Below are positions 11,285-20,600 of a stretch of 24,562 bases of DNA, one piece after another. Below the pieces are notes generated by a model. The model ran no database searches and was not told the DNA's origin. It saw only the letters and a list, made by a program, of their open reading frames with translations. Origin of the DNA: Pelargonium cotyledonis (Eukaryota; Streptophyta; Magnoliopsida; Geraniales; Geraniaceae); assembly GCA_036897625.1 (NCBI GenBank), contig JAYMTA010000754.1, positions 1 through 24,562 of the forward strand, written 5' to 3'. Made by a program: the position numbers and the translations under genes. Positions within the stretch are counted from its first letter, which is position 1. Each line of letters opens with the position of its first letter.

Positions 11285-11633
11285 ACTACTAGTACTAGGC
11301 AATGGTTTAGGCTTTTTGACAGTATCTTTTTGTTGTGCCTGCTGATTTACCAAACAATATTGCTACTGTGATTACCTCTAGCGTATCTACTAACTTGATG
11401 TAAATCTTTGACATGGAAGAAATATATGGAGTTTGCTGAACAATATTAGTATGATTCATCCACAACTTTTACTTTTATCAGTCTATTACACACCATAAGT
11501 TCTAGACCCCATAGAGAAGTACAAGTACACATAAGTTGCATAAAAAGCTTATGGAAAGAGCATAAAATTTTCTCAGCTTAGTACATAATTACTGAGAGGC
11601 AATACCAAAAGATGGTTGAACAAATATATATCC
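11285..11633. other. Convergent 3' region of the PABP and GDSL genes
   Basis: The stop codons of two tail-to-tail genes lie 349 bp apart, so this interval must hold both 3' UTRs and both poly(A) sites. No canonical AATAAA is obvious for either gene. Overlap of the two transcripts is possible. Confidence 0.6.
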
Positions 11634-14346
11634 TCAGATGAGGGATATGCCGTCCACAATCAGCGCGTCGGCAAGAACCTGATTTGCAGCCTCAGATGGA
11701 TGAACACTGTCCCAAAACACATACTGAGTAGCATTTGAGCAAGTTCCTGGAGAATTAGGATTGCACAACAAAGATGTAGTCTCCACAGTTCCTGTTCCAC
11801 AGCAACCCCTACTTGCTTCCACAAAACCTGTCAAGAACAGAACCAGTACTGTTAACATTAAAAACTTAAACTGTAGACTTAACAATTCGGGCCGCGGGTC
11901 TAGAGGGAGCCGGGCCAAAAAACTCGCACATATGTGTTTTGCAAGTTTCCATCGGCCCTACCCTCTCCTACTAAGTGGCAAGACACTTCAGAACTAACGG
12001 GAAATTGTCCGATAAAAAACATACAAGCACAATGGATCTTTCACATGGACGGGTCATCATGAACTTTACTCCAACGGAGGTCTAGAGGGAGCCGGGCCCG
12101 GTTCGTTTAGGCCCTCAACATGCATTGCCAAATACTTAAGTTGTTAGCTAGAACGCCCAACAAGCCTATTAAGTGGTCTCATACTTCACATATTGTCAAT
12201 GTGAGATATGTTAACCAATGACCTTTTCTAGTCTGCAAAATGACCTCCCTAGACCCCACAATGGTGGTTGGGTTTGAATTACGGTAAGGTTCATACAAGT
12301 TTGAGTTAGAAAAAGTCTCTTCGTAAAGTAAGGTTTCTATCAGTATTGAACTATGACACTTGGTGCAGTGGTAATTTTCTAAGAAGTTTGAATGAGGAAA
12401 ACAATCTCTATGCAAAAGTAGGAAAATGTGCGGTTTTTATCCGTGTTGATTCCTAAAACTTGGAAGGAGAATGTGCGGTTTTTATCCATGTTGATTCCTA
12501 AAACTTGGTGTAGCGGTGAGGCTCTTGCGGGTTTGAGTAAGAGAAAGTCATAGCCTTGAAACTCTGTTTCCTTTTTATACCTGATTTTGAAGGAGACTGA
12601 ACAAGGTCATAGAGTGGCTTGTAGATGTCAAAGATGACAAGCTTCAAACCGGGTAGCTGCTTCTTCAGATTCTCTGCGGCAGAGTTGATTTTCTTGTTAA
12701 ATCCTTGCGCGTCGTTGTTGAGCCTCGCGACGCATCCCTTCTGGTGGAACCCGAACAAGGTCACTGCAGCGGGAAGACAACCCAATGGAGGGAGTGAAGT
12801 AACACCAATTTTCCTTGCTCCCAAACCATACAAGTCCTGTTGATGAAACACAACATATGCATAAGCTTATATACTTATGTATACATGTGTTTGTATTTTT
12901 CTGGGACCCTGAGGATGTTTCTTTTACCTTAATGAACTTGTTGAAGACGCCAACGAGCATCGATCCATACTGTTCGGGTGTGGAGACTTGGTTAACATAT
13001 GGATTGACATAGTAGTTTTGGACAAAGTCACTGCTTCCTGCACTGAGCAGGTACAAAGCTTCCTTGATGATGGAAGCTGCTTTTTGGCTACCAGCAACTT
13101 TTGCTAGCTTCTTCTGGTACTCTTTGTAGTACTGTAGTTGCTGAGACAATGGGATTGCATGCTGCAAAATCATGAGATATTTAGTATGCCTAGCAATGCA
13201 AGTCGCGGGTCTAAACAGGTCGGGCAAGCTAGAAGATGCACGTGTTTTTATCGGACACTTTTCATCAGTTCTAACGTGTGCAGAACAATAGAGCTGGTAA
13301 AAAAGTTGCAAAATGCAAACAAATGAGTTTTTTTGGCCTGAGATGTCTAAATATTAAAGATGACAAATAGGCCAACTGCCCGTGGGTCATCGTTGGTCTG
13401 ACCCGATAATATTAGTCCCAAGCGTACCCGATCTATTTTGCTTGCTCAACAAGACATGGGCCAAGGGCTATTAGTGGCCCGACCCAATAACACAAAGCGA
13501 CAAAAAGTGATCTAATAAGCATATTTGTGTTTTTGGGCCGACCCATTGGCGCGTCCTCAGTTAAGCTTTGTAGACTTATACTCAGCCAAATCATCAAGAA
13601 GATGTCACCTCCAGATGAACACTCATACACATTCTAATAAATTTACGAGCGGAGGAGTGCCTGCTCACATCTATTTCCTTTGTATCTTTACTGAGTCTCA
13701 ACCAATGGCCGAGACTCTTTGCTCTCATTTTAACATCCAACTTCGATTTCCACCTAACAATCTGTTTACAAGCGACTAATCCAAACACCCTCAAATCTAA
13801 AAACAAACAACCTCCAAAAGAGAAATTTTTGCTTACATTCAAAGTAGCAGCATGGTCATCATAGCCAGAAGCAGCTGAGGCAAAGTTTGCTCCAATGAGA
13901 AGATTTTTTCCTGAGGCCTGAGGGCTCAGATATGGTGGTGCATAAGTCTTGAAACCCAAAGTTTCAGCTGCCAAAAAACACACAAAAACCAAATTTAGCA
14001 CAACTTTTCACAAACCACCCAAAGCACCGAAAACGAATGACCTGATAGTTATTCTGAGCGCTAAATCAAAACACTGAAACCAACGACTTGATAGTTATTC
14101 TGGGTGCTCACCGGTTAGGTCGGTGGCCAATTTGCCATTGCAAAACCTCCCGGTGGGCTTGTGGTCGGTGAAGTCTCTTCCATAAGGTGGATAATTTGCC
14201 TTGAAAAGTGTTGAAATGTAGTCATTGTTGCCAACATCCACAGCAGAATCACCAAATGTAATGATGGCAGGGACAAGAGTGTCTTGTGAAGCTCCATGGC
14301 TTATTAGAGCTGAAAATGCAAGAACCAAAGCCACTACTAGTGCCAT
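11634..14346 (-). CDS. APG: Secreted GDSL esterase/lipase, APG type
   Basis: Five exons on the minus strand: 14346-14112, 13967-13837, 13161-12928, 12836-12581, 11827-11634. Phases agree and give 349 aa, about the family length. Residues 1-20 (MALVVALVLAFSALISHGAS) form a signal peptide, so the enzyme should be extracellular. SGNH-type blocks follow: FGDSAVDVGNN with nucleophile Ser34, GANFASAASGYDD (block II glycine), AGSSDFVQNYY (block III), and WDSVHPSEAAN with Asp325 and His328 completing the catalytic triad. These enzymes cleave acyl esters; the natural substrate is unknown. The sequence closely resembles Arabidopsis At3g16370 along its length, from memory. Block III has Ser166 where most SGNH enzymes have the oxyanion-hole Asn; I recall the same in At3g16370, so it looks like a subfamily trait. 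Introns 2 and 4 carry repeat debris. Confidence 0.93.
11896..12098 (+). repeat. Dispersed 20-bp direct repeat in GDSL intron 4
   Basis: GGTCTAGAGGGAGCCGGGCC occurs at about 11897-11916 and again, exact, at 12079-12098. A looser relative (CGCGGGTCTAAACAGGTCGGG) lies in intron 2 near 13204-13225. The GC-rich motif stands out against the AT-rich introns and suggests debris of one mobile or repetitive family inserted more than once. Confidence 0.6.
12241..12545 (+). repeat. SINE-like debris with a 45-bp tandem repeat in GDSL intron 4
   Basis: Two stretches match the RNA polymerase III A-box pattern: TGGTGCAGTGG (12361-12371) and TGGTGTAGCGG (12506-12516). Each is followed about 25 bp later by a weak B-box-like GTTTGA. 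CTCTATGCAAAAGTAGG follows the first, and CTCCCTAGACCCCACAATGG (12244-12263) resembles plant SINE 3' regions. Between them, ATGTGCGGTTTTTATCC and its neighbours are tandemly duplicated at 12426-12465 and 12471-12509. The pieces look like overlapping decayed SINE copies, not one intact element. Confidence 0.45.
13203..13560. repeat. GACCC/GGGTC-rich degenerate repeat in GDSL intron 2
   Basis: The intron between exons 2 and 3 (13836-13162) carries many short GGGTC, GACCCG and GGCCCGACCCAATAAC motifs at about 13380-13560, unlike normal AT-rich intron sequence. Similar motifs recur at 14480-14620 and 14870-14970, on both sides of the lipase exon 1 and promoter. This suggests a dispersed element family, but I see no clear termini. 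Confidence 0.45.
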
Positions 14347-14430
14347 GTTTTGAGAGCAACAAGGTTGGCTCTTGATTTTCTTGGAGGTGTGGAATGGAGA
14401 GAGCTTTGTGTATTTATATATATGTGAAGA
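14347..14430 (-). promoter_or_regulatory. Promoter and leader of the GDSL lipase gene
   Basis: On the minus strand a TATATATAAATA box (14423-14411) lies about 65 bp upstream of the ATG. A CT-rich stretch (CTCTCTCCATTCC) follows, leaving a leader of about 35-45 nt. The spacing is typical for a strong plant TATA promoter. Confidence 0.65.
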
Positions 14431-14469
14431 AGATGAGAAGTGAGAGTCAAGTTTGTGATGTTTTAGTTG

Positions 14470-15084
14470 TGTTTGCCGAGTAGAGCTGACAAATCGAGTT
14501 TCAGGTCGGATTACAGTCTTTAAGCACATTATGTGACGTTTTGTGTGGGTTTGTCTGACCCGACCTGAAATTTGGTCGGGTAGGTTCGGATCGGGTGTCC
14601 GCATGTTCGGGTCTAAATTGAGACTGTTGAGGGACAAGAAGGGGAAGGAAACCGAGTGAGCAATAAATGATGACCTTGTGGAAGTGGTTATTGGCATTCA
14701 AAGCTGGCATATGATAATGTAACCACCTTTCAATACACTGTCTACAATTCATTTATGTCTTTAATGTTTTGCCTTCAAGAAAAGGGAAATTATTTCCTCT
14801 CCTTTCTCATAGCACATGACTATGATAGTGAAATCAGAAACATTAGGTGTCTTGATGATAAGGTATTCAATAGGACCGGGTCAATTTTTCTATTCAGGTT
14901 TGTCCGAATCCTACTCGCTACTGGTGCGCTTTCATGTAGGTTTTGGGTTTTGAGTCAGGGTCGAATCGGGTTTCAGATTTGCAGTATAAAATGTGTTGGT
15001 TGATTGAGTTCACCAATAGGTTGGGTGGATTTTCCAATTCGAAACCAATCATGTCTAGCCCTAATCTAGAGTTATTCTATTCGG
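14470..15084. other. Intergenic DNA with GGGTCGGG-type degenerate repeats
   Basis: No gene is supported. The parts 14480-14620 and 14870-14970 contain repeated GACCCGACC, TCGGGT and GGTCGAATCGGG motifs, related in style to those in lipase intron 2 (13380-13560). A long ORF antisense here merely extends the lipase exon 1 frame upstream and is not coding. Confidence 0.5.
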
Positions 15085-15257
15085 GTTTATAGTATTTTTT
15101 TTTTATCAATTGAGTTACACAACACGGGGTAACCCTCCCTTTTAACCCAAACAACGCACCTCATACCATCAACAAGAAAGCTCGAACTCGAGACCTTAAA
15201 GAAAATTCAAAACGTTTAAATCACTTGACCAAACCTACCTTGGTTTACGTTTATAGT
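15085..15257 (-). mobile_element. tRNA-derived SINE with target-site duplication
   Basis: The body is 15094-15248, read on the minus strand, and is bounded by the perfect 9-bp duplication GTTTATAGT at 15085-15093 and 15249-15257. The minus strand starts near AAACCAAGGTAGG. It has an A-box-like TGGTCAAGTGA (15231-15221), then a B-box GAGTTCGAGCT (15189-15179) about 40 bp later, and ends in a run of ten A immediately before the duplication. Internal pol III promoter, A tail and flanking duplication are the three hallmarks of a SINE. The element is short, about 155 bp, and looks complete. It would have been mobilised by LINE enzymes in trans. Confidence 0.85.
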
Positions 15258-15271
15258 TCATATATGTCTAT

Positions 15272-15537
15272 TTTTATTTTGGGTTAAATGCTTACAGATC
15301 CTCTGGACTCGTTCCCATTTTAGAGTTGACCCATACATTTGTTTCTTAGTTGCCACGGTCCTTGGACCTTAATTTTTTTATAATTTACTACCGATGACCT
15401 GCTACAGCAGGTTGCACCCTACCATGTCACCCGTCTTGCCACGTAAGACTTCCATATCATTTGTAGTTCATTTTAGCTGTCAACTTTAAAATGAGAACGA
15501 GTTCAGAGAATTTGAAAGCATTTAACCATTTTATTTT
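15272..15537. mobile_element. Mutator-like MITE with about 50-bp terminal inverted repeats and 9-bp target duplication
   Basis: The element runs 15281-15528 (248 bp). Its ends, about 15281-15330 and 15479-15528, are inverted repeats at roughly 85% identity, beginning GGGTTAAATGCTT and ending AAGCATTTAACCA. The exact 9-bp sequence TTTTATTTT flanks it at 15272-15280 and 15529-15537. Nine-base target duplication with long inverted repeats is the pattern of Mutator-like elements. The interior has no open frame, so it is non-autonomous. The duplication is simple in composition, which weakens it slightly, but the inverted repeats are unambiguous. Confidence 0.85.
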
Positions 15538-16957
15538 CCATATCAAAAATTAATTCAGTTTAAAATAATACAATAACTAAATCATTTCTCTAAATAGAGC
15601 AGACCATTATAATACATTTTCTTGAAATATATTAATTATAGGTTTATAATTGCTCATTTAATATATGAGGTGGTTGGGAAGAAAAGAGATGGTGTTGTTC
15701 ATTATAAAAAGCTTTGCTTGAGCTGTGTAGTTATTTTGGTAGTTGCAGGTTCAGCTGAAAAGTTGTGACCAGTACTTATAAGCTCAACTGGGCTGCTAGA
15801 TTCAAACTAGAAGGTAAAAATATTAAGAATTGTGATTAAGGTAAAAAGTACTATGCCATAAGTGAAATTTAGAATTGGTTGGAACATCTGATGCGTGAGA
15901 TGAAACACTTTTGTATTTAGACGTGTTGATGTACATGTAATGAGATAAAACTTGCTAAATCTTAGCAAAACGGGCTAACGAGCAAGATTATTTAGCTTTC
16001 TAAGAATGTTTAAAGGGCGTTTTGGTAATTTTTAAATATTTTATTTCGCATTTTATTTGAGGTGGAATTTTGAGCGTGAACAGTAAATAGTTGTTTCGCA
16101 CCTTATGTGTATATAAGCTTATGTTCTGGGTCCTATTAAATTGTTGAAAATAGAATTTATGGCGTTTTGCCACATTTTGAATTCGCTTGCACGATGTTTT
16201 GGTCATTTTAATATTTTTTATTTCACATTCCATTTGAAGTATATACGGTTAAAATATGAGCTATATATAATTACTGAATAAACTAGTTTTGTTTTTCATA
16301 AATTGTCTATCAACTATTACTTTCAATACGATTGGGCAAGACCTAGCTCATCAATTCGTAAAATGACATCGATAAAGCAAACCTCGAGCTTACCCAATCG
16401 ATTCATAATAATTATCTACTATATGATTAGGTAGATTCTACCTCAATGATTCCAAATTGTAGGACTTAAATTTGTGAGGAAATTTTGACAAACCCTTTTT
16501 GGTTTCTAAGGCAAGAAACCACATTATTCAATTTTTGTGAAGTACCCAACAAGAATATTTATAAGGGAAGATGGAAAATAACACCCTCAATCAATGTAAA
16601 TAGGAGGGAAGGAGAGAAAGTTTTGTATATATATCCATATTATTTATTTCCATGTTGGGACTAAATATCCAAATCTTTGTATGCATGCATGTAGTAATGT
16701 AGGGGTGTGCCCTACCAAAGGGTTGGTGAAGGTCATTGTCCTAAAATTAAAGTCCATAAATGAGACTACTCTATTTTTTTTGCTGTGCATATGGTTGTGC
16801 TTGGCTACACCATGGACACCTCTACTTTGCAAGGTCAAAGGCAATTTTCTTTTATGCTTTTTGGACAGAAAAGCAAAAGCGGTCCCTCTTTGTTGTTGAT
16901 GGGGACTTGTTTATAAATTTAACCCTAGTAGGTATGGCTTTCAGCGTTCGGGCACGT
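15538..16957. other. Gene-free AT-rich interval
   Basis: I see no supported gene. An imperfect direct repeat of about 50 bp (GTTTTGGTAATTTTTAAATA against GTTTTGGTCATTTTAATATT) lies at 16018-16070 and 16195-16240. ATGCATGCATG occurs near 16681. The open frames at 16000-17002 have no recognisable features. Confidence 0.55.
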
Positions 16958-17033
16958 GACTCAAGTTCTGCACGTACGCTTTCATTTTCTACCCCGACTT
17001 AAGTTCTGCACGCACATATTCATTTTCTACCCC
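16958..17033 (+). repeat. 38-bp tandem duplication beside a G-box
   Basis: GACTCAAGTTCTGCACGTAC and its following bases (ending TTCATTTTCTACCCC) occur at 16958-16995 and repeat with a few changes at 16996-17033. A CACGTG G-box sits at 16953-16958, at the left edge. There is no nearby gene start for it to regulate. Confidence 0.75.
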
Positions 17034-17605
17034 ATCAATGACGGGTGTAGAAAGAGGGATATGAGGTAGCTGCTCCTACTAAAGTTTTAAATTTTTTAAT
17101 GTGCATTTGTAAAACATGCATCCTTAATAAAATTTAATTCTTTTAGATTGTCCCATTAGTTTAAAACAATTGGTTTATAATTATATAATGTAAGACAGTA
17201 AAGTTTATATATAACTTTAAAAAAAAAAGGTTTATGTATAATTCTCAAATATGTCATTTTCAAAAAGTTATATGAAAGCAGAAAATACGTTAACAAAATG
17301 TTCATTTAATATCAAAAAGAGTGTTAAGTTTATCTAAAATATGTTATGAAATGATTACGAGTAAAATATGTCACAATACACCATAACCAATCTATAGTTA
17401 ATTAAAAACAAAACAATAACACTCGTTTTAAGTCGTGTGAATATAGTATATCCTAATTCCAACCGATAAAACGGTTCATTACTATCAACAATAATGACAA
17501 TTATACAATGAAAACTAAGTATACATATCATGAAAAAGACATTGTAACACACCACCAACACAACAAAAAATCCAACTTCAAAAGTCAAAACCAAAGTGTA
17601 AGTCT
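17034..17605. other. Downstream flank of the receptor-kinase gene
   Basis: This AT-rich interval holds the 3' UTR of the minus-strand kinase next to 17605. No canonical AATAAA is obvious on the minus strand. Nothing else is recognisable. Confidence 0.5.
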
Positions 17606-20600
17606 CTACCTAGCATAAGGAGCTGTATTGTCATCAATAGCCATAGACACAAGTGAATCACCTGACCTCTTCCTGTTCTCCTCATCCATATCTGTCAATG
17701 TTTTTCCAGAGCTCATTTCAATCTCTAAAGATACCTTAAGCTCTGCTAAAACATGACTCATGTCTGGTCTTTGGCTTGATGATGGAACACATGACATGGC
17801 CACCTCCACAGCTTTCCAAGCAGCATTGATGTTGAAGTCTCCTTGTAACCTTGGATCCATGATGTAGCCAATGTCTCCTGTTCCTATGACTGGGTTTATC
17901 CATTGGAGAATGTGCATGGAGCTCTCTGCACCTCTTATTATTGCTGGCTGGCCTGTGATGAGCTCAAAGAGGATGATGCCAAAGCTGTAGACATCACTTT
18001 TCTTGTTTAGGGTTCCAGATGCATGAGCTCTGCATGGAAGAAGAAGAAGACATTGTTAATTTGAACTTGGAATATTTCTCACGTGCAGGCCGGATAAGAT
18101 AAAGGGACCAAGAAGGGAGGCAACATAGACAAGCCAATAAACCCGAACAAAACAAACTCTAATACATTGTTAAACTTAACTCTGACCCAAAAGCTTAACC
18201 TGATAGGTGGAGGACACAACGTGTATATCAAGTGACGACATACTTCACGTTCTTTCGATGTGGGTTACATTAATAGATAGTGAGGAGAAAATGACTATTT
18301 TGGGGAAAAATTGATAAAATATATGTCACACACATGATAGGAAAGAAAAAACTAGATAAATCAGTATGAGTGAAATATTGAAAGTCTAGGGAGTTGGTTG
18401 TCACAAAACAATTGGGAGTTATTTACAAAAGAGGCTAATTATAGGGCATCTATTCACAATTTTACTTCAAAATATTACTAGTGGAATCTTGCAAAAGTAG
18501 AAACAATCTCTATATAAAAGCGAAGTTTCTTCTGTACTAAAATGATTGTCATGTTTCTATTCTATTTTTTTTTCTTTTAACATCAATGAAGTTTATTGTT
18601 TCCTTTTCGAGAAGTGAGTTATACATGATTAGCAATAATATACTTATAATAAGTTAGCATCTCTTGAGTTTCTTACAAACTTACAACACATGTTTACAAT
18701 GTTACCGTTGCAAGAGGAATCTTACAATATTCACCAACCTCTGCTTAATTTTTCTCAAAATAAAAATAGAGACACTCATTTTTAGATGGAGAGAGTATAC
18801 AAGTTGTGTCCTATACTTGCTGATTCAAGATTTTCAGTTTGAACAAAACTTAACATAGTATTAAAACTGATTAGGTCTTTCCTTTCAAGCTTCAAAATGG
18901 TAAAACAGAGTGAAGTTTAACAACTCTTTCCAAACTCTACAATGGTCAGAGTCTCGTGCACCTCTAATAGGTTTACGAGCCCATTTAGAGCGCCTTGCAC
19001 TAGACTGGTTTTTGGAATTGGAGTGAAGATTAACAGTTCTCTCCGACTTCAGTGAGAGCATCGTGCACAAGACCGCCACATTTTTTCATTAGCAGAAAAC
19101 ATTCTATGCATGACTTAAACAAAATAACACAGTTTAAAGTTTTGAAACATACTCAGGATCAAGATATCCGGGTGTGCCGGCAAGGTTGGTTGAGACATGC
19201 GAATCAATATCGGTTGCAAAAGCTCTTGATAGCCCAAAATCTGCTATTTTGGCTTTCATATGTGCATCTAATAAGATATTTGAAGTCTTGAGATCTCTGT
19301 GGATTATTGGAGGTTTACAACCATTGTGCAGATACTCCAGACCTTGTGCTGAATCTACTGCAACTTCAAGTCTCTCTCTCCAGTTCAAAACCTTCTCATT
19401 TTTCTCTGTTACCAAACCACAGTAGTTTTAAAGTCGGCCATGAGACAAATGAACTTTTACCGGATGTACAAATAGATCCACTTTATAAGATTTTGTACAA
19501 ATAGGTCAAGTGTGTTCACGGTGTTAAAAAATTTCATCAGAAGATGCTAATGAGGTGCCATGTGGCAAGTCAATCGACACTTTTGTTGGCGTGGAGAGCA
19601 ACACGCCATGTTGGCTCAGGAGTTCTTTTGTTTTTTCTTGATCGAGCATTGACTTTAGTTGATCGTGTCAAAAGATGTCAACGCTGGTATACAAAATTCA
19701 ACACTTGATCAACTAAAGTCAATGCTTGGTCGGTCTTAAAAAATTTCATCAGAAGATGCTGATGTGGTGTCATGTAGCAAGTCAACAGGCACTTTTGCTG
19801 GCATGGAAAGTGACATGTCATATTTGCTTGGGAGATCTTTTGTTTGGTTTTTTCTTGATCGAGCATTGACTTAAGTTGATCGTGTCAAAAGATGTCAACG
19901 CCAGTATACAAAATTCAACACTCGATAAACTAAAGTCAATGCTCGGTCATCAGTCACGTCAACAGAAATGTCAAACTGACCTGCCGCATGGCACCATACC
20001 ACTGAAACAGTTGTTCTACTCGTACAAAATTAAAAGCTCATGCATTTATACGTATAAAGTTTGACAAAATAGGCTTATATGTATATTTAATAAAAGTTCA
20101 CATGCTTGTGAAGATTTTTTAGAAATGTACCTGATAAATGCTGCCTCACATTTCCATTTGCCATGTACTCATAAATAAGAGCCTTGTGTTCATCCTCATC
20201 ACAGTAGCCAACAAGAGAAACCAAGTTCCTATGATGAACAATCATTAAGAGTTGGGCCTGCAAACCGAATCAACGGGTTGTCATTTAAAGCTGATAATTC
20301 GTGTCGTAACATGACACAATATACAAAAATAGCTGCGTCATGTCCTGTAAAATGTGTTGCTTCTATCATGCAGAACGTGTTGTTATAGTCTTATCAATCA
20401 TGTGGTACTGGATGTATCGTGTTCGTTTTTTTGTGTCATATATGTGTCGCGTTTGTGTTGGGTCGTGCAATACACAGGTAACTTTCAGCACAAACTTATA
20501 TAACCTCCGCTCTAAACTCCTTATAGCCTTGATGTGATGATGTAGAGAGCAACTTTACAGCAACTTGAGTTTCATCTGCAAGAAATCCATGATAAACCTT

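Noticed and set aside
12625-13326. Plus-strand open frames opposite the lipase and minus-strand frames crossing its introns
   Set aside because: They are shadows of the real lipase exons; the family match and splice phases support only the minus-strand gene.
14095-14697. A 200-residue open frame that includes lipase exon 1
   Set aside because: Only the part from the ATG at 14346 is coding. It begins a clear signal peptide just downstream of a TATA box and leader; the upstream part is promoter sequence.
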